Source: Gammaproteobacteria bacterium
GTDB lineage: Bacteria; Pseudomonadota; Gammaproteobacteria; JABCZS01
DNA: 64,000 nucleotides
Direction of reading: 5' to 3'
NCBI GenBank assembly: GCA_021773275.1
Contig: JAJFKJ010000030.1
Location: 1 to 64,000, forward strand
The position numbers were made by a program, and so were the translations under genes. Below are positions 1 to 10,631 of this stretch, piece by piece. Under the pieces are notes generated by a model that searched no databases, was not told where the DNA came from, and saw only the letters and a list, made by a program, of their open reading frames with translations. Position 1 is the stretch's first letter. Every line of letters begins with the position of its first letter.

Positions 1-157
<157 letters not shown>

Positions 158-166
158 TGATTTATA

Positions 167-204
167 ACCTGTTGTAGCTTTAGCAGCAGCAGGTAACGTT
201 TTTT
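167..204 (+). terminator. Possible terminator/attenuator between tuf and rpsJ
   Basis: An 8-bp stem with one G-T pair (ACCTGTTG at 167-174 with CAGCAGGT at 187-194) is followed by AACG and six T. It could end str-operon transcription or attenuate entry into the S10 operon. The stem is short and the loop is 12 nt, so this is weak. Confidence 0.3.
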
Positions 205-222
205 AACAATTGAGATAATGAA

Positions 223-546
223 ATGCAAAAGCAGAGTATTCGTATTGTATTGAAAGCATTTGACCATGCGCTGATTGACTCAGCAACGGCCAAAATTGTT
301 GACGTTGCAAAGCGTACAGGTGCAGGCCTACGTGGTCCCGTACCCCTACCGACTAGAAAGCGCAAGTTTAACTTGTTAATTTCACCGCATGTTAACAAAG
401 ATGCGCAAGAGCAATTTGAATTAAAATTTCACAAACGACTTGTGGATATTATTGGTCCTACAGATAAAACAGTTGATGCTTTAATGAAGCTTGACTTATC
501 TGAGGGCGTTGACGTACAAATCAAAGTTGATAGCGTCGAAGATTAG
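223..546 (+). CDS. rpsJ: 30S ribosomal protein S10
   Basis: 107 residues. S10 belongs to the 30S head and also serves as NusE in transcription antitermination. Recognised from [15 protein letters not shown] at the N-terminus, [12 protein letters not shown] in the extended loop, and [13 protein letters not shown]. Starts at ATG 223. First gene of the S10 operon here; rplC begins 13 nt after its stop. No start alternative is needed because residue 1 aligns with the family start (MQ.Q.IRIRLK). Confidence 0.97.
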   Translation: MQKQSIRIVLKAFDHALIDSATAKIVDVAKRTGAGLRGPVPLPTRKRKFNLLISPHVNKDAQEQFELKFHKRLVDIIGPTDKTVDALMKLDLSEGVDVQIKVDSVED

Positions 547-559
547 TGAGGAGTGGATC

Positions 560-1207
560 ATGGCAATTGGCCTAGTTGGAAAAAAATGTGGTATGACTCG
601 CATCTTTAAAGAAGATGGGACATCAACGCCTGTAACAGTGATTCAGGTGTTACCGAATATTATTACGCAAATCAAAAACCTAAAAACAGATGGTTATGCT
701 GCAGTGCAAGTTACTACGGGCAAAAAGAAAAAGAGCCGTGTATCAAAGCCACTTGCAGGGCATTTTGCGAAAGCAAGTGTAGAGCCAGGTTTGGGTCTTT
801 GGGAATTCCGCATAGCGGACGATAAAGTTGCTGAATATAAATTAGGCGACGAAATCAAAATCGATGCAGTAGTTGCTGAAGGCCAAAAAGTAGATGTTAC
901 TTCAACTTCTAAAGGTAAAGGTTTTCAAGGTGGCGTAAAGCGTCACAACTTCAGCACACAAGATGCAACGCATGGTAACTCTTTATCTCATCGCGCACCC
1001 GGTTCAATTGGCCAAAACCAATCGCCCGGTCGTGTATTCAAAGGCAAAAAAATGGCTGGGCAGATGGGTAACGTCCGCACGACAGTTGCTTCTTTGAAGG
1101 TTACGGCGATTGATGTTGAAAAACAACTTATTATGGTAAATGGTTCTGTTCCCGGCGCAGTAGGCGCAAGGGTTTCTATTAAACTTGCAGAAAGGGTTAA
1201 AGGGTAG
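560..1207 (+). CDS. rplC: 50S ribosomal protein L3
   Basis: 215 residues. An early 23S rRNA-binding assembly protein near the peptidyl transferase centre. The ATG at 560 is chosen because it has a strong Shine-Dalgarno (GAGGAG, 548-553) and begins [16 protein letters not shown] as in the family; the frame is open further upstream but that part overlaps rpsJ. The [16 protein letters not shown] stretch carries the GxNQ-type glutamine that PrmB methylates in E. coli, and KKMAGQMGN follows it. Confidence 0.97.
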   Translation: MAIGLVGKKCGMTRIFKEDGTSTPVTVIQVLPNIITQIKNLKTDGYAAVQVTTGKKKKSRVSKPLAGHFAKASVEPGLGLWEFRIADDKVAEYKLGDEIKIDAVVAEGQKVDVTSTSKGKGFQGGVKRHNFSTQDATHGNSLSHRAPGSIGQNQSPGRVFKGKKMAGQMGNVRTTVASLKVTAIDVEKQLIMVNGSVPGAVGARVSIKLAERVKG

Positions 1208-1211
1208 CATC

Positions 1212-1814
1212 ATGGAACTAAAAGTAATAAAAGGTACAAAGATTGAAGTTTCTGAAGCTGTTTTTGCCGCAGAATTTAATGAATCGGTAGTGCATCAAGT
1301 TGTTACAGCTCACAAAGCTGGCGCCCGTCAAGGTACTAAAAAGCAAAAAACGCGTTCTGATGTTAGTGGTTCAACCGCTAAACCATGGAAGCAAAAAGGT
1401 ACTGGCCGCGCACGTGCAGGTACCCGCACAGGTCCTATCTGGCGTGGTGGTGGTGTAACGTTTGCTGCTAAACCTCGGGATTACACGCAGAAAGTTAACC
1501 GCAAAATGTATAAAAACGCTATGCGTAGCATCTTGTCTGAATTGGTTCGACAAGAGCGCTTGATTGTTATTAAAGAAGTCAGTCTTGCTGACCACAAAAC
1601 AAAAACTTGCAAAGCATGGTTGGCTGATCTTGGTGTTGATTACGCAATGATCATTACCCACGATGTAGATAAAAATTTATTATTGGGTGCGGGTAACTTA
1701 CCGCATGTTGCGATTACTGAGCCGCGACACATTGACCCAGTTTCATTAGTGCACTTTGATAAAGTTGTTGTCACTAAAGATGCACTTAAAATAATTGAGG
1801 AGGCTTACGCATGA
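1212..1814 (+). CDS. rplD: 50S ribosomal protein L4
   Basis: 200 residues; lines the exit tunnel and in E. coli represses its own S10 operon. Starts at ATG 1212, 4 nt after the rplC stop. The long basic loop is visible ([23 protein letters not shown]), followed by SPIWRGGG-like [18 protein letters not shown]. Its last codons overlap rplW by 4 nt (ATGA), which implies translational coupling. The L4-responsive leader known from E. coli cannot be judged here. Confidence 0.97.
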   Translation: MELKVIKGTKIEVSEAVFAAEFNESVVHQVVTAHKAGARQGTKKQKTRSDVSGSTAKPWKQKGTGRARAGTRTGPIWRGGGVTFAAKPRDYTQKVNRKMYKNAMRSILSELVRQERLIVIKEVSLADHKTKTCKAWLADLGVDYAMIITHDVDKNLLLGAGNLPHVAITEPRHIDPVSLVHFDKVVVTKDALKIIEEAYA

Positions 1815-2107
1815 GCAAAGAAGCATTATATAGCCTGATTAAGTCACCTGTTGTTTCAGAAAAAAGCATGATGGCAATGGAAACTCATAATCAATATGTT
1901 TTTTTGGTGGATAAGCGCGCTGACAAAATTAAAGTCAAGCAAGCTATTGAAGCCATGTTTAATGTAAAAGTAAAAAGTGTGAACATTCTGAACCAAATTG
2001 GTAAACAGAAACGTACACGTTTTAAGCCCGGCAAACGCGCTGATGTAAAGAAAGCTTACGTCTCGCTTGCCGATGGGCATTCGATTGAAATGGTAGCCGC
2101 TGAGTAA
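1811..2107 (+). CDS. rplW: 50S ribosomal protein L23
   Basis: 98 residues. L23 sits at the exit-tunnel mouth and is the docking site for trigger factor and SRP. Family signs are [16 protein letters not shown] at the N-terminus, [22 protein letters not shown] in the centre, and a basic loop ([20 protein letters not shown]). Starts inside the last codons of rplD (ATGA overlap). Confidence 0.97.
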   Translation: MSKEALYSLIKSPVVSEKSMMAMETHNQYVFLVDKRADKIKVKQAIEAMFNVKVKSVNILNQIGKQKRTRFKPGKRADVKKAYVSLADGHSIEMVAAE

Positions 2108-2121
2108 GCTGGGGAAGCAAG

Positions 2122-2967
2122 ATGGCAGTAAGTGTTAGAAAATTACGTCCGATGACTAATGGTGCTCGTTTCACCGTTGTAGTTAAGGAAGAAGACTTAT
2201 ATACGGGTCGACCACATCCAGGTTTAGTGAAAGCTAAGCCAAAGAAAACAAGTGGTCGTAATAACCAAGGTCGCATGACAGTTGAGCGTCGTGGTGGTGG
2301 TCATAAGCGTTTATTACGTAAGATTGATTTCAAGCGTGATAAAGACGGTATACCAGCACGGGTTGAACGTCTTGAATATGATCCGAATCGCACGGCTCAC
2401 ATCGCTCTAGTGGTGTACAAAGACGGCGAAAGACGGTATATTATAGCCCCTCGTGGTGTAAAAGCTGGCACAAATTTGATGTCAGGCCCTGAGGCTGCGA
2501 TTGAAGTGGGTAACACCCTGCCAATGAGTAAAATACCTGATGGCACGGTAATCCACTGTATTGAGATGAAGCCAGGTAAAGGCGCTCAAATGATTCGTAG
2601 TGCTGGTGGTTCAGCAGTACTGATGGCCAAAGATGAAGATGGTCGTTACGTGCAAATTAAGCTGAGATCTGGTGAGCGTCGTAAGATTTTAGCGACCTGT
2701 CGTGCCACAATCGGTGAAGTAGGTTTTGCTGAGCATGGTTTGAAGACTTTAGGTAAGGCGGGTGTTTCTCGTCATCTGGGTCGCCGCCCACGTGTTCGTG
2801 GTGTAGCGAAAAACCCAGTTGATCATCCACATGGTGGTGGTGAAGGTCGTACTTCGGGTGGTCGTCATCCTGTAACCAAGAAAGGTACGCCTACGAAGGG
2901 TTATAAGACACGCCGGAAGAAGAAAGATTCGGGTAAATATATTGTACGTGATAGACGTCAAAAGTAA
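2122..2967 (+). CDS. rplB: 50S ribosomal protein L2
   Basis: 281 residues, slightly longer than the usual 273-277. One of the most conserved ribosomal proteins, needed for subunit joining and peptidyl transfer. The C-terminal [14 protein letters not shown] segment contains the functionally important histidine region, followed by the basic tail [18 protein letters not shown]. Starts with [16 protein letters not shown] at ATG 2122. Confidence 0.97.
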   Translation: MAVSVRKLRPMTNGARFTVVVKEEDLYTGRPHPGLVKAKPKKTSGRNNQGRMTVERRGGGHKRLLRKIDFKRDKDGIPARVERLEYDPNRTAHIALVVYKDGERRYIIAPRGVKAGTNLMSGPEAAIEVGNTLPMSKIPDGTVIHCIEMKPGKGAQMIRSAGGSAVLMAKDEDGRYVQIKLRSGERRKILATCRATIGEVGFAEHGLKTLGKAGVSRHLGRRPRVRGVAKNPVDHPHGGGEGRTSGGRHPVTKKGTPTKGYKTRRKKKDSGKYIVRDRRQK

Positions 2968-2984
2968 TTTAAAGAGAGGTTAGA

Positions 2985-3260
2985 GTGCCACGTTCGACTA
3001 AAAAAGGACCATTTGTCCATAACAGCTTGCTACAAAAAATTATTGTGGCTGCAAAAACACAGGCGAAAAAGCCAATTAAGACTTGGTCACGCGCTTCTAC
3101 TGTTATTCCTGACATGATCGGTTTAACGATAGCAGTACATAATGGCCGTTTGCATGTACCAGTTTTTGTTACTGAGAACATGGTTGGTCATAAATTAGGT
3201 GAGTTTTCGCCAACACGTACCTTTAAAGGGCATACGGGCGACAAGAAGGGTAAGGAGTAG
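2985..3260 (+). CDS. rpsS: 30S ribosomal protein S19
   Basis: 91 residues. S19 forms a complex with S13 in the 30S head near the A-site tRNA. Begins at a GTG (2985) with GAGAGG (2974-2979) upstream; the protein reads [15 protein letters not shown] at once, as in the family, so the GTG start is secure. The core motif [22 protein letters not shown] is present. Confidence 0.97.
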   Translation: MPRSTKKGPFVHNSLLQKIIVAAKTQAKKPIKTWSRASTVIPDMIGLTIAVHNGRLHVPVFVTENMVGHKLGEFSPTRTFKGHTGDKKGKE

Positions 3261-3263
3261 AAT

Positions 3264-3614
3264 ATGCAAGTATCAGCACATTTACGTGACATTCGTCTGT
3301 CTGCTCAAAAAGCGCGCTTGATCGTTGATAAAGTACGCGGCCAGCGCGTAGAAGTAGCGCTAGACACGTTGAAGTTTTTGCCACAAAAGGCAGCTTTGAT
3401 TGTCAGTAAAGTTTTAAACTCTGCGATTGCTAATGCTGAAAACAATTTAGGCGCAGATATTGATGAACTTTACATTAAAGAGATTTTTGTAAACAGCGGC
3501 TCGAACTTCAAACGTGTTAGACCACGTGCCAAAGGTCGTGCTGACAGAATTACGCGGCCGACTAGCCATATTACGGTAACAGTGGCCGACAACGAAACAG
3601 AAGAGAGAGATTAA
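3264..3614 (+). CDS. rplV: 50S ribosomal protein L22
   Basis: 116 residues. L22 lines the exit tunnel with L4; its beta-hairpin contains macrolide-resistance positions. Visible signs are [15 protein letters not shown] near the N-terminus and the hairpin [21 protein letters not shown]. Three nt separate it from rpsS. Nothing unusual. Confidence 0.97.
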   Translation: MQVSAHLRDIRLSAQKARLIVDKVRGQRVEVALDTLKFLPQKAALIVSKVLNSAIANAENNLGADIDELYIKEIFVNSGSNFKRVRPRAKGRADRITRPTSHITVTVADNETEERD

Positions 3615-3617
3615 CTT

Positions 3618-4268
3618 ATGGGTCAGAAAGTACATCCAAATAGTATTCGCCTAGGCATCGTTAAAGAGCATGCTTCGCGTTGGTTTGCAAATATTAAAGA
3701 CTACCCGGAATTGTTGCAAAGCGACATGATGGTGCGTGATTTCTTGAACAAAAAATTAGCGCAAGCTCAGATTAGTGAGATTCGTATTTCAAGACCTGCA
3801 AAGAACGCAGTGATTACAGTTAAGTCTGCGCGTCCTGGTTTAGTCATTGGTAAAAAAGGTGAAGATATTGAGCCGTTGCGCCAAGAGCTAATGAAAATTG
3901 TTGGGATGCCTGTACAGATTACTGTTGAAGAGGTCAGAAAGCCTGATCTAGATGCAAAGTTGGTTGCGCAGACTGTTGCTCAGCAATTAGAAAAACGTAT
4001 TATGTTCCGTCGTGCTATTAAGCGGGCAGTAAGCAACGCAATGCGTGCCGGGGCACAGGGTGTGAAGGTCGCGGTTGCTGGTCGTTTAGGTGGTGCTGAG
4101 ATTGCACGTACTGAATGGCATCGTGAAGGTCGCGTACCATTGCATACGTTCCGTGCTGATATCGATTACGGGGTTTTTGAAGCAAAAACAACTTACGGCA
4201 TCATCGGCATTAAGGTTTGGATTTTCAAAGGCGAAATCTTTGAGAAAGAAGAAGAGAAGGGCGAGTAG
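3618..4268 (+). CDS. rpsC: 30S ribosomal protein S3
   Basis: 216 residues. Part of the mRNA entry channel and helicase activity of the 30S subunit. [14 protein letters not shown] opens the protein; a KH domain follows with the loop [12 protein letters not shown]; the C-terminal S3 domain contains [21 protein letters not shown]. Slightly shorter than the E. coli protein (233), with an acidic tail KEEEKGE. Confidence 0.97.
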   Translation: MGQKVHPNSIRLGIVKEHASRWFANIKDYPELLQSDMMVRDFLNKKLAQAQISEIRISRPAKNAVITVKSARPGLVIGKKGEDIEPLRQELMKIVGMPVQITVEEVRKPDLDAKLVAQTVAQQLEKRIMFRRAIKRAVSNAMRAGAQGVKVAVAGRLGGAEIARTEWHREGRVPLHTFRADIDYGVFEAKTTYGIIGIKVWIFKGEIFEKEEEKGE

Positions 4269-4270
4269 TC

Positions 4271-4684
4271 ATGTTATCTCCAAAACGTACAAAATACAGA
4301 AAGCAAATGAAAGGCCGCAACCGCGGTTTGGCACACAGCGGCAACAAGGTTAGTTTTGGCCAGTACGGTCTAAGGGCAACCGGTCGCGGTCGTATTACTG
4401 CACGCCAGATTGAAGCTGCGCGTCGCGCAATGACACGCCACATTAAACGTGGTGGTAAAATTTGGATTCGCATTTTTCCAGATAAACCTATTACCAAAAA
4501 GCCACTTGAAGTGCGCCAAGGTAAGGGTAAAGGTAGCGTTGAATATTGGGTTGCCCAAATCAAGCCTGGCAAAATGCTGTATGAAATGGATGGTGTAACT
4601 GAAGTGATTGCACGTGAAGCCTTCGCTTTAGCAGCTGCAAAGCTGCCAATGAAGACTAGCTTTGTAACTAGGGAAATTATGTGA
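4271..4684 (+). CDS. rplP: 50S ribosomal protein L16
   Basis: 137 residues. A late-assembly protein near the A-site tRNA elbow. It starts [38 protein letters not shown] and [17 protein letters not shown] are the core, the latter ending in the [12 protein letters not shown] loop. Overlaps the rpmC start by 1 nt (TGATG). Confidence 0.97.
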   Translation: MLSPKRTKYRKQMKGRNRGLAHSGNKVSFGQYGLRATGRGRITARQIEAARRAMTRHIKRGGKIWIRIFPDKPITKKPLEVRQGKGKGSVEYWVAQIKPGKMLYEMDGVTEVIAREAFALAAAKLPMKTSFVTREIM

Positions 4685-4887
4685 TGAATATTGCCGACTT
4701 AAGAAAATTAGATGCAAGTGGCTTAGACGCAGAAATGTTAAAACTGCGTGAAGAGCAGCTTAAGTTCAACATCAAAAAGGCAACGGTGCCAAATACACCG
4801 TTACATCGCTTAGCTGAGATCAGAAAGTCGATCGCACGGATTAAAACCTTGCAAACACAAATGCAAGCAAAAGAGGGTGGTAAGTAA
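4684..4887 (+). CDS. rpmC: 50S ribosomal protein L29
   Basis: 67 residues, two long helices. L29 lies at the tunnel exit beside L23. The ATG at 4684 is preferred over the GTG at 4681 because it overlaps the rplP stop by one base and gives [18 protein letters not shown]; the GTG would add only one Met. [19 protein letters not shown] is the family signature. Confidence 0.95.
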   Translation: MNIADLRKLDASGLDAEMLKLREEQLKFNIKKATVPNTPLHRLAEIRKSIARIKTLQTQMQAKEGGK

Positions 4888-5159
4888 TGACTGCAGAAAC
4901 GGTTAGCAAAACAGAACGCTTTGTAATTGGTAAAGTCGTTAGTAATAAAATGGACAAAACTGTTGTCGTATTGTTGGTTGGTAAAAAACGTCATCCGCTG
5001 TACGGTAAATATGTAAAGTACAGAACCAAATTTTATGCTCATGACGCAGATAATACTTGTGGCATCGGTGATACAGTAAAGCTGCTTATGTCACGTCCTA
5101 TTTCTAAAAAGAAATGCTGGACTGTGGCGGAAGTGATAGAAAAAGCGAGTGGAGTTTAA
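4887..5159 (+). CDS. rpsQ: 30S ribosomal protein S17
   Basis: 90 residues, OB fold, binds 16S rRNA early in assembly. Core motif [28 protein letters not shown] is present in order, followed by [25 protein letters not shown]. The start codon shares one base with the rpmC stop. Confidence 0.97.
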   Translation: MTAETVSKTERFVIGKVVSNKMDKTVVVLLVGKKRHPLYGKYVKYRTKFYAHDADNTCGIGDTVKLLMSRPISKKKCWTVAEVIEKASGV

Positions 5160-5162
5160 GAC

Positions 5163-5531
5163 ATGATTCAAATGGGTACAAGACTCGAAGTGGCCGATAA
5201 TAGCGGTGCCCGCGCAGTTGAATGCATCAAAGTGCTTGGCGGCTCAAAGAGACGCTATGCGCATATTGGTAACGTAGTTGTGGTTACTGTGAAAGAAGCA
5301 ATTCCTCGCGGTAAAGTAAAATCAGGTGAAATTTACTTTGCTGTGGTTGTACGTACACGTAAAGGCGTGCGTCGTGCTGATGGCTCATTAATCCGTTTTG
5401 ATAAAAATGCGGTTGTGTTGCTGAACAAGCAAAAGCAGCCTGTTGGCACACGTATCTTTGGCCCTGTAACTCGTGAGTTGCGTGGCGAAGCGTTTATGAA
5501 GATTATTTCACTAGCACCTGAAGTGCTGTAG
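5163..5531 (+). CDS. rplN: 50S ribosomal protein L14
   Basis: 122 residues, first gene of the classical spc operon. L14 contacts 16S rRNA at an inter-subunit bridge and is the RsfS docking site. Begins [24 protein letters not shown], which is near-invariant; ends [18 protein letters not shown]. Three nt after rpsQ; there is no visible promoter at this junction. Confidence 0.97.
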   Translation: MIQMGTRLEVADNSGARAVECIKVLGGSKRRYAHIGNVVVVTVKEAIPRGKVKSGEIYFAVVVRTRKGVRRADGSLIRFDKNAVVLLNKQKQPVGTRIFGPVTRELRGEAFMKIISLAPEVL

Positions 5532-5540
5532 GGTTTTACG

Positions 5541-5906
5541 ATGGCAAAGAAAGTTAGAAAAGTTAAACCAAAGAAGCTTATTAAGCTCAAAATCAAAAGC
5601 GGCGATGAAGTTGTTGTTATCGCTGGCAAAGATAAAGGCAAGCGTGGGCAAATTACAAAAGTATTACCTGAGATTAATAAAGTATTAGTCGAAGGTGTGA
5701 ATATGGTCACAAAAAGCGTTCGACCTAATCCACAGAAGAACATTCAAGGTGGGTTGGTTAAGCAAGAAAGTGTTATTCATATTTCAAATATTGCGATCTT
5801 AAATGCTGAAACAGACAAGGCAGATCGTGTAGGTTACAAAGCGTTGAAAGACGGAAGCAAAGTAAGAATTTTTCGCTCTAACGGCGAACAGATTGATACG
5901 AAATGA
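5541..5906 (+). CDS. rplX: 50S ribosomal protein L24
   Basis: 121 residues, longer than the roughly 104 of E. coli because of a lysine-rich N-terminal stretch (AKKVRKVKPKKLIKL). The KOW motif is clear: KSGDEVVVIAGKDKGKRGQI. L24 is an assembly initiator. NPQKNIQGGLVKQESVIHISN follows. Confidence 0.96.
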   Translation: MAKKVRKVKPKKLIKLKIKSGDEVVVIAGKDKGKRGQITKVLPEINKVLVEGVNMVTKSVRPNPQKNIQGGLVKQESVIHISNIAILNAETDKADRVGYKALKDGSKVRIFRSNGEQIDTK

Positions 5907-5915
5907 GGTTGAGTT

Positions 5916-6473
5916 ATGGCCGCTAGGTTACAAGAACAGTACAACACAAAGATTGTCCCCAGCTTGCAAAAGCTATTGGGCTGCAATCGCATGGAAGTGC
6001 CAAAATTAAAATCCATTACCCTTAACATGGGTGTGGGTGAAGCAGCACTAGACAAAAAGGTAATGGAATTTGCTTTGGGTGATATGACTAAGATTGCAGG
6101 CCAAAAACCTGTAACAACAAAAGCAAAAAAATCCGTTGCAGGGTTTAAGATTCGTGAAGACTGGCCTATTGGCTGCAAGGTTACATTGCGTCGTGAGCAG
6201 ATGTACGAATTTTTAGACCGTTTGGTTAGCATCTATATGCCACGTGTGCGAGATTTTCGTGGCGTGTCCAAAAAATCATTCGATGGTCGTGGTAATTTTT
6301 CGATGGGCATTAAAGAGCAAATCGTATGCCCTGAAATTGATTTTGATAAAGTTGATAAGCTGCGTGGTTTTGATATTTGCATCAGCACTACAGCAAAAAC
6401 CGACGAAGAAGGTTTTGCCTTGCTGTCAGCATTTAACTTTCCGTTTAAAGAGTCTAGGGAGTCTAAAAGCTAA
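5916..6473 (+). CDS. rplE: 50S ribosomal protein L5
   Basis: 185 residues. L5 binds 5S rRNA and contacts the P-site tRNA. Signs: [49 protein letters not shown], and [25 protein letters not shown]. The C-terminus (FKESRESKS) is a little longer than usual. One-nt overlap with rpsN. Confidence 0.97.
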   Translation: MAARLQEQYNTKIVPSLQKLLGCNRMEVPKLKSITLNMGVGEAALDKKVMEFALGDMTKIAGQKPVTTKAKKSVAGFKIREDWPIGCKVTLRREQMYEFLDRLVSIYMPRVRDFRGVSKKSFDGRGNFSMGIKEQIVCPEIDFDKVDKLRGFDICISTTAKTDEEGFALLSAFNFPFKESRESKS

Positions 6474-6787
6474 TGGCTAGAACGAGTAATATAGAACGTA
6501 ATTTAAAGCGAATTCGCTGCGTAGAAGGTAGCAAAGCAACGCGCGAAAAGTTACAAGAAGAAGCGCGCGTGTTATATGCAAGCGGTGAAGCATCTTTTGA
6601 TGAACTTATGGAAATGTCGCGTAAGAAACAAAAATTAAAGCGTGATGCGAGCCCAACACGTATTCGCAAACGCTGTAAAGCAACCGGTCGACCAAGGGGT
6701 AATAATTTTACCGGTTTTAGTCGTATTGTTTTGCGTAAAATGATTGCTGAAGGCTTAGTCCCCGGCGTTACAAAGTCGAGCTGGTAG
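6473..6787 (+). CDS. rpsN: 30S ribosomal protein S14, zinc-free long form
   Basis: 104 residues. This is the long type that lacks the CxxC zinc ribbon of the short form. RKKQKLKRDASPTRIRKRC, then KATGRPRG and FTGFSRIVLRKMIAEGLVPGVTKSSW, identify it. Starts on the last base of the rplE stop. Confidence 0.96.
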   Translation: MARTSNIERNLKRIRCVEGSKATREKLQEEARVLYASGEASFDELMEMSRKKQKLKRDASPTRIRKRCKATGRPRGNNFTGFSRIVLRKMIAEGLVPGVTKSSW

Positions 6788-6803
6788 AGGAAGGTAGAAA
6801 GAA

Positions 6804-7199
6804 ATGAGTATGCAAGACCCAATTTCAGACATGTTTACCCGGATACGTAACGCTGGTCAGCGTTGTCACCCGGAAGTATTAGTACCTGCTTCTAAGCACA
6901 AGAAAGCAATACTTCAAGTATTGCTAGAAGAAGGTTATATCGGAAACGTCAAAGACGAAGAGCATGAGGAAAAACCTTTTGTTCGTGTTCAGTTAAAGTA
7001 TTTTAATGGGAAACCAGTAATTGCTAAGCTCAAGCGTGAATCTAGACCAGCACTACGTCGTTATGCTGGTAAAGATGGTATGCCGCGTGTTTTAGGTGGT
7101 TTAGGCTGCCTTATTGTGTCAACATCAAAAGGTGTAATGACCGATAAAAAAGCGCGTGAGTTAGGTGTTGGTGGTGAAGTTATCGGTTCAGTAGAGTAG
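6804..7199 (+). CDS. rpsH: 30S ribosomal protein S8
   Basis: 131 residues. S8 nucleates the 16S central domain and in E. coli represses the spc operon. MSMQDPISDMFTRIRNAG at the start, and the C-terminal GCLIVSTSKGVMTDKKARELGVGGEV signature. ATG 6804 is used; the second Met two codons on is possible but less family-like. Confidence 0.97.
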   Translation: MSMQDPISDMFTRIRNAGQRCHPEVLVPASKHKKAILQVLLEEGYIGNVKDEEHEEKPFVRVQLKYFNGKPVIAKLKRESRPALRRYAGKDGMPRVLGGLGCLIVSTSKGVMTDKKARELGVGGEVIGSVE

Positions 7200-7209
7200 C
7201 GAGTAAGTT

Positions 7210-7740
7210 ATGGCATCACGTATTGCAAAAAATCCTTTACAACTACCCGAAGCGGTTAATGCGGAATTTAAAGATAACGTAGTTACTGTTAAAGGGCCTA
7301 AAGGTACGCAAACATTGGATTTTCATCCAAATGTTATTTTTAAAATGGAAGAGAACATCATCCATATAGCGCCTGCAAACGATAGTGATATTGCTATGGC
7401 TGGTACGATGCGCTCTTTGCTAGGTAATCTGGTTATTGGTGTTACTGAAGGTTTCCAGAAAAAATTATTATTAGTGGGTGTGGGTTACCGTGCACAATTG
7501 CAGGGTGACGTTTTAAATTTGAGCTTGGGTTTTTCACATCCAGTAAAATTTGATGTCCCTGAAGGTGTTAAGATTCAAACGCCCTCACAAACAGAGATTG
7601 TTATTGAAGGTATGGATAAACAACAGGTTGGCCAAGTGGCTGCAGACATCCGTTCATTCCGTCCGCCTGAGCCTTATAAGGGCAAAGGTGTTCGTTATGC
7701 CGATGAGCAGATTATCTTGAAAGAAACCAAGAAAAAATAG
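7210..7740 (+). CDS. rplF: 50S ribosomal protein L6
   Basis: 176 residues, two copies of the L6 fold. ASRIAKNPLQLPEAVNAEFKDN opens; GVTEGFQKKLLLVGVGYRAQLQG and the C-terminal signature RPPEPYKGKGVRYADEQIILKETKKK are present. It helps form the GTPase-associated region. Confidence 0.97.
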   Translation: MASRIAKNPLQLPEAVNAEFKDNVVTVKGPKGTQTLDFHPNVIFKMEENIIHIAPANDSDIAMAGTMRSLLGNLVIGVTEGFQKKLLLVGVGYRAQLQGDVLNLSLGFSHPVKFDVPEGVKIQTPSQTEIVIEGMDKQQVGQVAADIRSFRPPEPYKGKGVRYADEQIILKETKKK

Positions 7741-7749
7741 GTCTTAGCT

Positions 7750-8124
7750 ATGAGAAAGAAAGTTAAAAATGTAAAATTGCACGCAAGAAAACGCAGAATT
7801 GGTAAGTATCGTGCCAAAGCACGTAATCTTAACGCGGTACGTTTATGCATTCATAAAACGTCTAAGCATATTTATGCGCAAATTATTGTAGCGGACGCTT
7901 CGGACAAAGTGGTTGCCAGTGCTTCGACTTTGAGCCCAGCTATTAGAAAGAAATTGCAAGCAACAGGTAATGTTGACGCCGCTAAATTGGTTGGCGAAGA
8001 GATTGCTAAAGCAGCCGTTAAAGCCGGCATTAAAAAAGTATCGTTTGATCGAGCAGGTTTCCCTTATCATGGCCGTGTAAAAGCATTAGCTGAGCAGGCC
8101 AGAGAAGGCGGACTGGAATTCTAA
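7750..8124 (+). CDS. rplR: 50S ribosomal protein L18
   Basis: 124 residues, a few longer than the common 117. Binds 5S rRNA with L5. Basic N-terminus [20 protein letters not shown], then the core [18 protein letters not shown], and the C-terminal [29 protein letters not shown]. Confidence 0.97.
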   Translation: MRKKVKNVKLHARKRRIGKYRAKARNLNAVRLCIHKTSKHIYAQIIVADASDKVVASASTLSPAIRKKLQATGNVDAAKLVGEEIAKAAVKAGIKKVSFDRAGFPYHGRVKALAEQAREGGLEF

Positions 8125-8144
8125 TTGATAGAGGAATGAAATAG

Positions 8145-8660
8145 ATGTCAGGTTTTGATACATCAACTAAAAGCGATGGTTTACAAGAGAAGTTGGTAGC
8201 GGTACGCAGAACAGCGCAAGTTGTGAAAGGTGGCCGTATATTTAGCTTCAGCGCCATTGTGGTAGTGGGCGATGGAAAAGGTCGCGTAGGTATTGGTAAA
8301 GGTAAATCACGAGAAGTACCTTTGGCCATTCAAAAAGCTTTGGAATGTGCGCGACGCAGCATGGTAAAAGTTGAGCTTAACCGCGGTACTTTGTTTCATG
8401 AAATTAAGTCAGCTCATGGTGCCTCTAAAATCGTGATGTTACCTGCCTCTGAAGGTACAGGTATTATTGCTGGTGGTGCGATGCGCGCGGTATTGGAAGT
8501 TGCGGGTGTACATAACGTATTAGGTAAATGTATTGGTTCTACGAACCCAGTGAATGTTGTAAAAGCTACCCTGAAAGGTTTGCGAGATATGACAACACCA
8601 CAAACAGTTGCTGCGAAACGTGGTATAGCAGTTGATAAATTAGATTTGATTGAACATTAG
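8145..8660 (+). CDS. rpsE: 30S ribosomal protein S5
   Basis: 171 residues. S5 takes part in decoding fidelity and the mRNA channel. Double-stranded-RNA-binding-like N-terminal domain [24 protein letters not shown] with [12 protein letters not shown], and the C-terminal [23 protein letters not shown]. The next gene is rplO after 11 nt: rpmD, which normally separates the two, is not there. Confidence 0.97.
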   Translation: MSGFDTSTKSDGLQEKLVAVRRTAQVVKGGRIFSFSAIVVVGDGKGRVGIGKGKSREVPLAIQKALECARRSMVKVELNRGTLFHEIKSAHGASKIVMLPASEGTGIIAGGAMRAVLEVAGVHNVLGKCIGSTNPVNVVKATLKGLRDMTTPQTVAAKRGIAVDKLDLIEH

Positions 8661-8671
8661 GGTAGAGAGAT

Positions 8672-9124
8672 ATGCGATTAAATGAATTAGCACCGCCGGC
8701 TGGTGCAAAAACGCCGAGAAAACGCGTGGGTCGTGGAATGGGCTCTGGTACAGGTAAAACCTGTGGTCGTGGTCATAAAGGCCAAAAATCACGTGGTAAA
8801 GGTAAAGTAAAACCTGGTTTCGAAGGTGGACAAATGCCGTTGATTCGCCGTATTCCTAAGAGTGGTTTTAATTCTTATCTTTCACGTGTTACTGCACAAA
8901 TCACCTTAAGTGAATTGAATAAGGTTGAGGCGGAAATAGTTGATCTCAATGCGCTACGTGCGGCTAATCTTATTAGCCATGACATTAAGCATGCCAAAAT
9001 TTTTGCTTCAGGTGAGATTTCTCGTCCAGTAACAGTACGCGGTATCCGTGTTACTAAAGGTGCGACAGAAGCAATTATTGCTGCAGGTGGGAAGATAGAG
9101 CCAGTTGAAGAGCAAGCTTCTTAA
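8672..9124 (+). CDS. rplO: 50S ribosomal protein L15
   Basis: 150 residues. [22 protein letters not shown], then the glycine-rich extension [21 protein letters not shown], and [11 protein letters not shown] identify it. L15 is a mid-assembly protein that threads deep into 23S rRNA. It follows rpsE directly. Confidence 0.97.
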   Translation: MRLNELAPPAGAKTPRKRVGRGMGSGTGKTCGRGHKGQKSRGKGKVKPGFEGGQMPLIRRIPKSGFNSYLSRVTAQITLSELNKVEAEIVDLNALRAANLISHDIKHAKIFASGEISRPVTVRGIRVTKGATEAIIAAGGKIEPVEEQAS

Positions 9125-9146
9125 GCTTAAGTAGGGAGCTGTCTTC

Positions 9147-10427
9147 ATGTCCAGTCAATCGACGTCTTTAACCGCGTTAAGAAACAAAATCTTATTCGTG
9201 ATTGCTGCTTTGATCGTTTATCGTATTGGTGCGCATGTACCTGTGCCAGGCGTTGACCCAATTAAACTTAAAGACTTCTTTAGTACACAAAGCAATACCA
9301 TTCTTGATTTGTTTAATATGTTTTCCGGTGGTGCACTGACACGCTTCACAGTATTTGCTTTGGGTATTATGCCTTACATCTCAGCATCGATTATTATGCA
9401 GATGCTTGTTGCCGTATCTCCAACATTAGGTGAGCTTAAAAAGCAAGGCGAGACTGGCCGACAAAAAATTACTCAATATACTCGCTACGGCACAGTTGGT
9501 TTGGCGGCATTTCAATCTATCGGCATGGCGAAATTTTTACAAGGCGCAGGCGTTGCCTTATTTGGCGGCTTACCATTCTATTTTGTAGTGTGTGTCACTC
9601 TGGTCACAGGGACTATGTTCTTGATGTGGCTGGGAGAGCAGATCACCGAGCGTGGCATTGGTAACGGTATTTCACTGATTATCTTTGCTTCCATCGTTTC
9701 TGGTTTACCAGGTGCGGCAGGCAGAATATTCGAACAGGCGCGTGAAGGGCAGATGCACTTACTGAGCTTGGTATTTCTTATTATCGGTATTGTCGCGATT
9801 ACGGCATTTGTGGTATTTGTGGAGCGTGGGCAGCGTCGTATTACAGTGAACTATGCCAAACGGCAGCATGGCCGCAAGATGTATGCGGCACAAACGAGCC
9901 ATTTGCCGCTAAAAGTAAATATGGCGGGGGTCATTCCACCCATTTTTGCCTCCAGTATCTTGTTGTTCCCAGCGACTGTCAGCGAGTTTTTTGCTGCTAG
10001 CCCTACAGGCTTCCTGAGTGAGCTCAGCTTAATGCTATCGCCAGGCCAGCCTTTGTACCTTATTTTATTCTCGGTAGCGATTATCTTTTTTGCTTTCTTT
10101 TATACAGCCTTGGTCTATAACCCCAGGGAAACAGCTGATACCCTGAAGAAATCAGGGGCTTTTATCCCAGGCATGCGTCCGGGTGAGCAAACAGCTAATT
10201 ACGTTGATGGCGTGATGACTCGTCTGACCCTCACAGGAGCCCTGTACCTGGCCTTTGTCTGCCTATTACCTGAGTTCTTGATTGTAGGTTGGCAGGTGCC
10301 ATTCGTCTTTGGAGGCACCTCATTATTGATTATCGTGGTAGTGATTATGGATCTGATGCAGCAAATTCAGACCCATATGATGTCATTTCAGTATGATTCT
10401 TTGATGAAGAAGGTGCAGCCTAGATAA
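9147..10427 (+). CDS. secY: Preprotein translocase subunit SecY
   Basis: 426 residues with about ten hydrophobic segments: the channel subunit of the Sec translocon in the inner membrane. Plug and TM2 region [13 protein letters not shown] ... [29 protein letters not shown]; the cytosolic loop [13 protein letters not shown]; and the C5 loop [16 protein letters not shown] that contacts SecA or the ribosome. Placed between rplO and rpmJ as in E. coli. Full length. Confidence 0.97.
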   Translation: MSSQSTSLTALRNKILFVIAALIVYRIGAHVPVPGVDPIKLKDFFSTQSNTILDLFNMFSGGALTRFTVFALGIMPYISASIIMQMLVAVSPTLGELKKQGETGRQKITQYTRYGTVGLAAFQSIGMAKFLQGAGVALFGGLPFYFVVCVTLVTGTMFLMWLGEQITERGIGNGISLIIFASIVSGLPGAAGRIFEQAREGQMHLLSLVFLIIGIVAITAFVVFVERGQRRITVNYAKRQHGRKMYAAQTSHLPLKVNMAGVIPPIFASSILLFPATVSEFFAASPTGFLSELSLMLSPGQPLYLILFSVAIIFFAFFYTALVYNPRETADTLKKSGAFIPGMRPGEQTANYVDGVMTRLTLTGALYLAFVCLLPEFLIVGWQVPFVFGGTSLLIIVVVIMDLMQQIQTHMMSFQYDSLMKKVQPR

Positions 10428-10493
10428 TGGCAGAAAACACTAGGTTTGGGCCCTATTTAAGGGTATAATATGGCAATTTTAGGAGTATAGGAC

Positions 10494-10625
10494 ATGAAGG
10501 TTAGGGCTTCAGTCAAAAAGCAGTGTGAGCACTGCGAGATTATCCGCCGCAAGGGTCGCGTATGGGTTGTCTGTAAGCGTGATCCCAAGCACAAAACAGT
10601 GCAGGGCACAAAGACTCGAGGGTAA
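10494..10625 (+). CDS. rpmJ: 50S ribosomal protein L36, zinc-binding form
   Basis: 43 residues, too short for many gene finders. [14 protein letters not shown] is followed by a CKRDPKHK segment: Cys11, Cys14, Cys27 and His33 give the zinc-binding C+ form. Slightly longer than the usual 37-38. An AGGAG-like site (10481-10485) precedes ATG 10494. A TATAAT (10464-10469) lies just upstream but has no convincing -35 box. Confidence 0.93.
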   Translation: MKVRASVKKQCEHCEIIRRKGRVWVVCKRDPKHKTVQGTKTRG

Positions 10626-10631
10626 AGGCGC

